Assembly (NCBI GenBank): GCA_023627715.1
Contig: JAMAHW010000176.1
Location: 1 to 25,332, forward strand
Source of the DNA: Periconia sp. R9002
Lineage: Eukaryota; Ascomycota; Dothideomycetes; Pleosporales; Periconiaceae
Reading direction: 5' to 3'
Length of the DNA: 25,332 nucleotides
Below, piece after piece: positions 19,045 through 25,332 of this stretch. Within the stretch, counting starts at the first letter, position 1. Each line of letters begins with the position of its first letter. Both the position numbers and the translations under genes were made by a program. The notes beneath the pieces were generated by a model. It did no database searches, was not told the DNA's origin, and saw only the letters and a program-made list of their open reading frames with translations.

Positions 19045-20021
19045 TCATTGATGGAATCTGCAGAGTGTTCTGTGGTCTGTACTTTCTATGCAGCCAAAAC
19101 AAATGATAGCTTTCCTTTTGATGTTTTCTAGGTTTTCTGGAAGCATTTCGTCATAGGTTGGAGCCTTGGGGTAGCACAAATCGTCTATTTCGTGAATCTC
19201 TTCTGTGGCTCCCTGTGAGGCCAAGCTGAGCTTTTGAAGAATATCCAAAATTGGGACTGTCAAAACCTTCAATGGCCCGTACTCAGATTGAATGGCCTGG
19301 AATCTCTTGACGCGATTATTTCTCCAAGCACAGTCGCATGCGGCATTCGCTCCTTCGTTTAGTAATTGACTTAGTTCCGCTCGCGCTCGCGTCCTTCGCT
19401 CTTCCAACAGGCCTAACTGACTAGTCAGTAATTGTCGTATCTTCCTCTATGTTACTAAGGCTACCACATACAGGTTGTCTTCCAGGGTATGATTGGCCCA
19501 ATAAGCTCATCATCCTGGATTTCCGAGTAGGATTTCATATAATGAAAGATAAGCGCAAGGGTGTGTGCCTCGAATCTTTTCTTGTCCTCAAGTAAGAAGG
19601 CTGCGGTCATGAGATATGCCATATCCATCATACTCTCCTTCCCTTCACTCTTTAGCCATTGCATGCTAGCATACTTGAGAGCAATAACAAAGTCATATTT
19701 ATCGGCTTCGACGGCGATTTTCACGAGTTCTTTGGGCGTAAGAACCTGCGGTACATCGTCGTTACGGTGATGGATGACATAACAGATCGTGCGCAACGCA
19801 TCGGCATCGTCTTCGCATAGTGGAACTGCAGTTGATGAGCTCTTGGAAAGGCCTTCACCTTCTTTCCATTGGGGTTTCAACATGGCATTAAAAACCCTCG
19901 AGGCACATCTTAGACATTGAGAGTGAACTCTCAGTCCCAGCTTCAGTGGTCCAACTACCAACATAACGTCGCCATCAAGACAAATGTTTGTGACAGAACC
20001 TAGCTCGTTTAGCTCCGTCAT
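19045..20021 (-). CDS. BTB/POZ domain protein, two exons
   Basis: Exons 20021-19472 and 19412-19045 join across a 59-nt intron (donor GTATGT, branch-like CTGAC, acceptor TTAG) to give 305 residues. Residues about 12-125 form a fungal-type BTB/POZ domain: GDVMLVVGPLKLGLRVHSQC and FNAMLKPQW, then PLCEDDADALRTICYVIHHR and VKIAVEADKYDF. A helical BACK-like region follows. Exon 2 continues with LLEERRTRARAELSQLLNEG and a Cys-containing end (CDCAWRN, ICFGCIES) as in many fungal BTB proteins. BTB domains mediate protein-protein contacts, often as cullin-3 adaptors, but this short fungal class has no assigned partner. The frame is intact, in contrast to the neighbouring pseudogene. The start is the first ATG of the open exon. 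Confidence 0.88.
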
Positions 20022-23000
20022 ATTCGTATTCGACCAGGCAACCGATCACGCAGCAACTTGCTCGAAGGATACAGGAAGGTGAATATCGCAGTTACTGATG
20101 ACGTAGAGAACGCGTTCTACTTGAAAATGCTTGAAATTGAAGATAATGTAGGGTGCCACACATGAGAAGCCAAGCGGCGGTTAGAGCAAGGCACAGTATG
20201 TGTCACGGTGTAATCAAGTATGGTCGCGCACAAGCCAGTGGGAAGACAAGTTGCATTCTGTTTCAAGGGTGCATGGGGAGAGCCTCTTATACTAGGATAA
20301 AGGATTTTAACCCAACCAAACAGATGGAGCTTACCCAGGTGCAGTCACATCGCCGCAGATTCATCCCATTCGGTGTATCTTAGGCTGTAGATCTGTCTAG
20401 TTCGCAAGTCTCAGCCAGTCGTAGAGTACTGTAGACATCAACTTCCGGAATTTTAGATTGGAGTCTGACGCACATGCTGCTTATCTATGGAATAATTAAT
20501 AGCCATGGGCAGAGGATCCGAGGCTCCTGGGCCGTATAAAGTTTCTCAACAAACCTTATTTAACGTTACTACGACATATACCTTGCACGTGAGAGGGGAA
20601 GCATCACAAATCGATTGTTTATTTGAGTAAAAGACAACTTGCCTTGTCTGCACGTCCCCAGCCGAGGACGTCTTCGTGCTATCTTGGTTTGTGTTGATGC
20701 AGCAAGTAATCTCATCACTATTGCTATGACAACTCTTCATTTCCTTTGACCAAAAGATGATTTTGTCTCTGCTTTTCTTTATTTAATTCTGCTATTGTAG
20801 CGTAGGAATATACTGTCTTGCAATTAAATAATAACCGCTTCTTTTTTACTTTACAATCTCATAGAAAACTCTCCTTTACTTCGAAGACCTAGTCGTATAT
20901 GTAGACCATCCCTCGCACCCGTGACTTGCATGCAAGGCCTGCTGCACAGCGGTGCCGCTAGCCACTATTGCGACCCATTTCGGCACTTCCAAGGCCACAG
21001 TTACCGCGTGGGCGATGTGAAGCAGCTCATGGACGCATGGGTCGAGCTGCATCTCCTCTCCCGCCCAGTATCCCTCGCTACTTTTACTAATCTAGCCTCG
21101 TAGCCCTGTCCGGCCCGCTTGCCTTACCTGCCTCCTCTTCCATTCCTAGTTGAGGAGGTATATACAGCAAACAATCGAGAGCGAGGGCAGCAAAATAGAT
21201 TTTAAAGAAGCCATGTATACCATTACATAGGAGGGCTAAAGAGCGCAATGGGTAGGGTTAGCTGATATCAAAGACACCTGGTGGAGTTTTACCCTCTAAA
21301 TTCGAATCGAGAGCTTTATTGAACACCATCCAAACAAGCCGTATAAGCTGATTTACGACGTCTTTTTTAAACCAGTGGTCCATTAGCTTTGATTGTTAAT
21401 AGTACTCTGCGCAGACGTGGTGTTGCAACCCAGATTCAAAAGGAGGGCCTTGGGCGGGCGAGGTAGTTACAAACAATCAAATATGTCTCGCTATCAGTGA
21501 CTAGTAGATTTAGAAGCAAGAGCATTGTAAAAACTACCCAGGAGTTTGCTGGGTTAATTAAAAAGCACCGTCAATACTGGCGATTAGAGAAGCCATTTGC
21601 TAATAAATAGAGCACTCGTTAGTATGTGGAATGGTGAAATTCTCCATGGGCTATCGACAGGTGAAGGCCCCAGCCTGTGTATACAGCAAACCTTACGTGC
21701 TTACAAACATGGGCTTGTAAGAGAAAAGGAGAAGAAGACTCCTACGTCGCAAAAGCGCGTCGTGCAATTACTGCAGCTGTCTATCGTGAGGGAGCTTTCG
21801 AGATCGTTGTCCGGCCCTCCGTCGATGAGACGTCTAGCGCTCAATTCCTATTAGGGAATTACGCGAATATGTTCCGCGCATTATCAGCGGAAGATTTTAT
21901 ATAAAAACAAAAGGTTGAGAGAGTTGAGTCTTTGCGCGAATTTTGATGGGGTGCCACCGCGGCACCCATCTATTACATCACAACGTATAACATAAAGAAT
22001 ATCCCCCAAGTATGTATATTTTTGTTGGTAGTTGACCTGGTAGTTGATAATCAGAGCCTTGCGCATCGATTGGTATAATTTTTATGTGATTTCAATTTGT
22101 AGTTGTGGAGTTAGGTGTAATAAGGTGATTCTTGCAAATGACAAAGCTGGAGAAAAGCTCGCCAGAGTGTCTGAGACAAAAGCGTTCGAGGTTGCATGGG
22201 AAACGATTGGGTTTCTTAGCTTGTATATGCACCCCCAATTCACCTCCTATTCTCATGAAAAAATGGGGAGGAAAGAGAGACTTTCTTCCTCTACAGATTG
22301 CATACTGCAAAGTATATATGGATCTTCTATGTCTGTCGCAGAGGGATCGTAGCGCAAGGTCCACGGTGCGCCAAGACGATCCTCTCCAATCAAAAGAAGC
22401 TGTTGCCCAACTTTTTTTTAACCAGCGACCTTACATAGAAAGCAACTACTTAGTCATCTAAAGATTAGAGTAATTCGGGACGAAAATGCTAAGGTCCTGG
22501 CAGGAACGACCATTATGCAACAAATCGCCCATCTCTCATTGTTATCATTATTTGACATTTACATTGTAAGAAGCATTAGACTGTTCAACCTATTTACAAG
22601 ATACACCTGCTCACCCGTAAGAGGATTATTGACACAAGTATCACCATAATTATACTTCGCGCTCTTGAGTGTAGCCTTTATCACTCTAAGAAGATCAGCA
22701 GAGAAAGTGGTGCATTCCTCTCCTCAAGGCATACGCACTCTCGCAATGCAGAGACACACCACTCACGTCGCCGTTATGCTTCCGCTAACCGAACAGAAGA
22801 CGTTGAAGCCACCACATCCTCATATTTGTTGAGCCCACCAGCGCCGATTCCTAGATCAAGCAGCAGCCGAGATCTAGTCTCAGCTCCTTGAAGGGAAACG
22901 CAACGAGACAGGAGAGGTATATGATAAGATAGAGTGCGACGGCCCTGGAAATCGAAGCCTGCGTTTCGGCAGGTAGGCCAAGTGGCACTAGCAGAACGCC

Positions 23001-23909
23001 GTTGTTGCAAGCACATACTAAGGTGGAAAGACTCTCCATGCTTTGGTAATACAGCTGTCGTACGGTCAAAAGACCAACGGCTCCTTACATGTGCACTGAA
23101 ACCTCTAGGGCAGTAGAGACGTGCTTCAGTTTGACCGCTGAGGGTTATGAAGTGTTTGGATCTTGGCAAGACTCTACACTATCCAGAGCAGCATACAGTA
23201 CTCCTCTTCAGCCAGATCTACAAACCATCACCTCCAGCGGTGAAAAAAAGGAACTAGTAGAAACGGGTCGGCCACCTCCCCTGCAAGCAATGACGGCATT
23301 ATATGCCCAATCATTTTCAATATCGCTTGAGCATGCTGACTCAGCCACATGATGTTAACTATATGATAGAGGAGAGGACATACTTTTCCAAGGACAGGAC
23401 TTGCTGCGGCCTTACGGCAGAGGATCCCTCACACACAAAATTACCGCAAGAACAGGTAAAACCGCCCGTGCAAGATGTGTAGGGGGCTTGTTTTGTGGCA
23501 GGAATGCAGAAGGACTCTTAGGCACTGGTTCTCTATATTCTTTTAATACATATCTTTAATGCAACCTTATCCTTCTCTTTCTTACAGTTGGAAACTTATT
23601 CATCCACACTAGTTATAGTATAATATCATCCTTTCCTACAGTTAAGCTAGATTTAGATGATTCAGGACTAGAGTTACACGGCATCATCTACTAGGAAGCT
23701 ATAGCAGGCGCTTGAAGCAAGGAAAATTAGCAAAGGGTTGCTAGAATTGGCATAACAGTCAGAAGCTCTTACTATAACAGCATATGCTCAATTTTCCCCT
23801 AGTTACCCTAAAGCTAAAACAGCATCCTGTGTATGCTCATTGATTAATGAAAATTGATTTTAATTTGCGAACATTATTAGCTAGCTATAAATTCTGCATA
23901 CTTCTGCCG
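20022..23909. other. Long AT-rich region without a recognisable gene
   Basis: Nearly 3.9 kb carry only short frames. Those least unlike protein are 20921-21103 (MQGLLHSGAASHYCDPFRHF), 21677-21904 (ARRAITAAVYREGAFEIVVR, then SAQFLLGNYANMFRAL) and 22132-22461; none has a motif I can name. The 21300-21900 stretch contains scraps such as EHHPNKPYKLIYD between stops, consistent with an old mutated transposon. AT-rich blocks at 20740-20900 and 23530-23900 fit mutated repeat DNA. Confidence 0.4.
21945..21970. repeat. GC-rich hairpin in AT-rich DNA
   Basis: GATGGGGTGCC pairs with GGCACCCATC around a 5-nt loop (ACCGC), with one G bulged. It stands out in otherwise AT-rich sequence, directly after the open frame ending at 21904. 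It may mark the end of an old element; the function is unknown. Confidence 0.5.
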
Positions 23910-24782
23910 TCAGACGAAATGAGACGACGTCCCTATAATACTAGATAGCGCGTGGTTTCTTATGATTCTGCTATATCGTCCATTGGGAGACCCGTCTCTA
24001 ACATCAAAAGTAAATCCAAATCTTTGCGAGGTGATATCGTTGACAGCCTTTACGAAAGGCTGACACACGCTACACATGTCCTGGCTAACGACGATGAACA
24101 CCATGCGAGGGCTGGTTTGATATGGGTAGGGGAAAAGATAATGCTCTGTTATTCTGTCCCACGGAATTCCAAGCTGAGGCAGATACCAATGGATATACCC
24201 GGCTATGGCCTGTAGTTCCGCGTGACACGCCCAACCTCGGGGATTAGATCCAAAATCGTGTCCTATGTGACTCGCGATACGCATAACTTCTATAGTCCAA
24301 TTTTTATTAGTCATAACTCCGGCCCCCAAAATCGGGTGTGAAGTTCCGCTCATAGTGTACTGAGTCGGGTGCTCATCAAGCTTGATGCAAGCCATAGCTT
24401 TCGTCGATTTTGGTAGTAGGAATCCCTTGACATGTGCAGTAAGTCTTAGGATGTTCCTATCTACCGGGCAGATCGACAATATTGCATTATCGAAGTGATG
24501 ACATGATGCTCCTGAAAGGGTTGGATCCAGTAAACTTTTCAATGTTCTAATATGAGCTGGTAGGGTAATATCTTTCCAAATCATATAGCTCATCACGTTA
24601 TCCCACCCCCTTGTAGGAACCTCGAAGACCATGTCGGCCAGATGATTGCATTCAATTCCGGGTTGCGTAGATATCAAACAGGCCTGAGCTTCGTTGAATA
24701 CTAATGCATTGGCGGAGATTTTTGCAACTTCGATTGGTGCAGAAAAGTTACCGAGTGGCTCCGACTCCCCAGGCTCCAACAA
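23910..24782 (-). CDS. Deaminase-fold candidate (HAE...CxxC), 5' end unresolved
   Basis: The open frame gives 290 residues from its first listed codon, a TTG. In-frame sequence continues upstream to a stop at 24854-24852 without any ATG, so the true start must be in an upstream exon or at an internal Met (residue 51). Near the C-terminus lie GWACHAELQAIAGYIHWYLP (HAE at residues 187-189, bases 24224-24216) and, 47 residues later, FIVVSQDMCSVCQPF (CxxC at 237-240). H-A-E plus a later C-x2-C after a hydrophobic strand is the zinc-site pattern of the cytidine/nucleic-acid deaminase superfamily. Fungi have expanded toxin-related deaminase families (for example OTT_1508-like) with similar spacing. 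The N-terminal 180 residues are unassigned. No signal peptide or membrane helix is visible. The fold call is inference from motif spacing; substrate and role are unknown. Confidence 0.6.
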   Translation of the reverse strand: MLEPGESEPLGNFSAPIEVAKISANALVFNEAQACLISTQPGIECNHLADMVFEVPTRGWDNVMSYMIWKDITLPAHIRTLKSLLDPTLSGASCHHFDNAILSICPVDRNILRLTAHVKGFLLPKSTKAMACIKLDEHPTQYTMSGTSHPILGAGVMTNKNWTIEVMRIASHIGHDFGSNPRGWACHAELQAIAGYIHWYLPQLGIPWDRITEHYLFPYPYQTSPRMVFIVVSQDMCSVCQPFVKAVNDITSQRFGFTFDVRDGSPNGRYSRIIRNHALSSIIGTSSHFV

Positions 24783-24853
24783 ATCGGCTATTTGCTGTCG
24801 ATAGTTCTTGGATACATATGGTCGTTGGATGTTCTCATTTTGAAGGCAGGTTC

Positions 24854-24996
24854 ATGGGAGCATCTAGGGGCGATTTGGTATCAATCGGAAGACTGGTATT
24901 CGCTACTGCTACAGAATAGTGGGAAGCACAGCTCTCTTCGCAGGGAAAGATACACGCCGGCAGCAACCGGTCCTTTTTGTGGACGCTACGACTCAT
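24854..24996 (-). other. Possible upstream exon of the deaminase-like gene
   Basis: A 53-codon frame starts at ATG 24996 in good context (GAAAAATGAGT), contains HKKDRLLPACIFPCEESCAS and TSLPIDTKSPLDAPMN, and ends at a stop near 24838. It lies directly before the deaminase-like frame in a different reading phase. A donor such as GTAGCA with an acceptor CGACAG near 24795 could connect them, but no clear branch site supports this. Confidence 0.25.
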
Positions 24997-25081
24997 TTTT
25001 CTCGAGCTGGACCACCAGATCGTGGGCTGCCTTCACGATCGTCTACTGTCTGTAGGCAGTCAGCATCTGTAACGAGACATA

Positions 25082-25332
25082 TCATACGAGTACACACCCT
25101 TGCTTCCTCGCCTTAGACTCTTGCAACTGCCCCGATGCCAGCTTTTCCAATTCCTGTTTCAAGCACTGCATCATCTGGCACGTCTGCTGCCATCTCACGT
25201 TGTCTGCCTGCCATTTCTGGGTCATGCGGGTGAAGAGGTCCTGTAGCAGGCCAACCACTTGGTGGAGCTCCGATGAATCCCCTCGGGGCGCGGCGTCTGG
25301 CGTCCGCTGTCTTTTCTTTGGCTCTCTGCTGG
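25082..25332 (-). CDS. Coiled-coil frame running off the right edge (possible retroelement ORF)
   Basis: The minus-strand frame is open from the window edge to a stop at 25084-25082, giving 83 residues. It begins with a basic stretch (EPKKRQRTP) and continues as a Gln/Leu-rich helix (SSELHQVVGLLQDLFTRMTQ, WQQTCQMMQCLKQELEKLAS) that looks like a coiled coil. Such regions occur in gag-like or ORF1 proteins of fungal retroelements, and also in other proteins. Its start lies outside the window. A GTGTAC donor just before the stop could extend it, but this was not resolved. Confidence 0.35.
   Translation of the reverse strand, partial: SREPKKRQRTPDAAPRGDSSELHQVVGLLQDLFTRMTQKWQADNVRWQQTCQMMQCLKQELEKLASGQLQESKARKQGCVLV

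Noticed and set aside
22774..23169. 131-codon minus-strand frame
   Set aside because: It has no domain, is overlapped by other frames of similar quality, and its Arg/Ser-rich composition suggests chance.
1..25332. CRISPR arrays, bacterial operons or rRNA genes
   Set aside because: No regularly spaced repeats, Shine-Dalgarno-linked gene runs or rRNA-like blocks were seen; spliceosomal introns show that the DNA is eukaryotic.

Overview
This looks like an accessory or repeat-rich stretch of a filamentous ascomycete genome, probably a dothideomycete such as Pleosporales. The main evidence is short introns (43 to 61 nt) with GTAAGT/GTATGT-type donors and nearby CTAAC/CTGAC-like branch sites. Further support comes from fungal protein families (bZIP of the ADEKRKRNA type, SRR1-like, fungal BTB, fungal FtsJ-like methyltransferase), long gene-poor gaps and a pogo-type transposon remnant. 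No database search was possible; family calls come from motifs and memory of the families.

Layout. The left edge cuts through the 3' end of an unrecognised two-exon gene (1-546, +). A pyrimidine-rich leader (about 1830-2444) precedes a bZIP transcription factor (2445-3877, +) whose DNA-binding domain is complete but which is broken by in-frame stops and a one-base shift. Next come one arm of a 294-bp inverted repeat (4613-4906) and an apparently intact four-exon gene for a six-helix membrane protein (5313-6793, +) that carries a fresh 45-bp in-frame tandem duplication. From 6794 to 10516 there is almost nothing recognisable. A decayed patatin-like phospholipase (10517-11164, +) follows, then the second repeat arm, which overlaps the 3' end of a hypothetical gene (11876-12376, -).

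The middle holds an intact SRR1-domain gene (12854-14104, +, one intron) and a broken gene of unknown function with TSAPE repeats (14871-15894, +). Then come the C-terminal scrap of a pogo/Fot1-like transposase (16460-16857, +) and an FtsJ-like methyltransferase pseudogene (16979-18154, -) with three C-to-T type nonsense codons and one base missing. The last two lie between two copies of a 40-bp hairpin-bearing repeat (16405 and 18945). An intact BTB/POZ gene (19045-20021, -) follows.

From 20022 to 23909 the DNA is AT-rich and mostly uninterpretable. The right end carries a 290-codon open frame (23910-24782, -) with a zinc-deaminase-like HAE...CxxC signature, and a glutamine-rich coiled-coil frame running off the edge.

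The genes do not form one pathway. The pattern is a mosaic of intact host-like genes (membrane protein, SRR1, BTB, deaminase-like) among decayed duplicates and transposon debris, as expected where repeats have been mutated (RIP-like) or, for the single-base shifts, where the assembly may contain indel errors.
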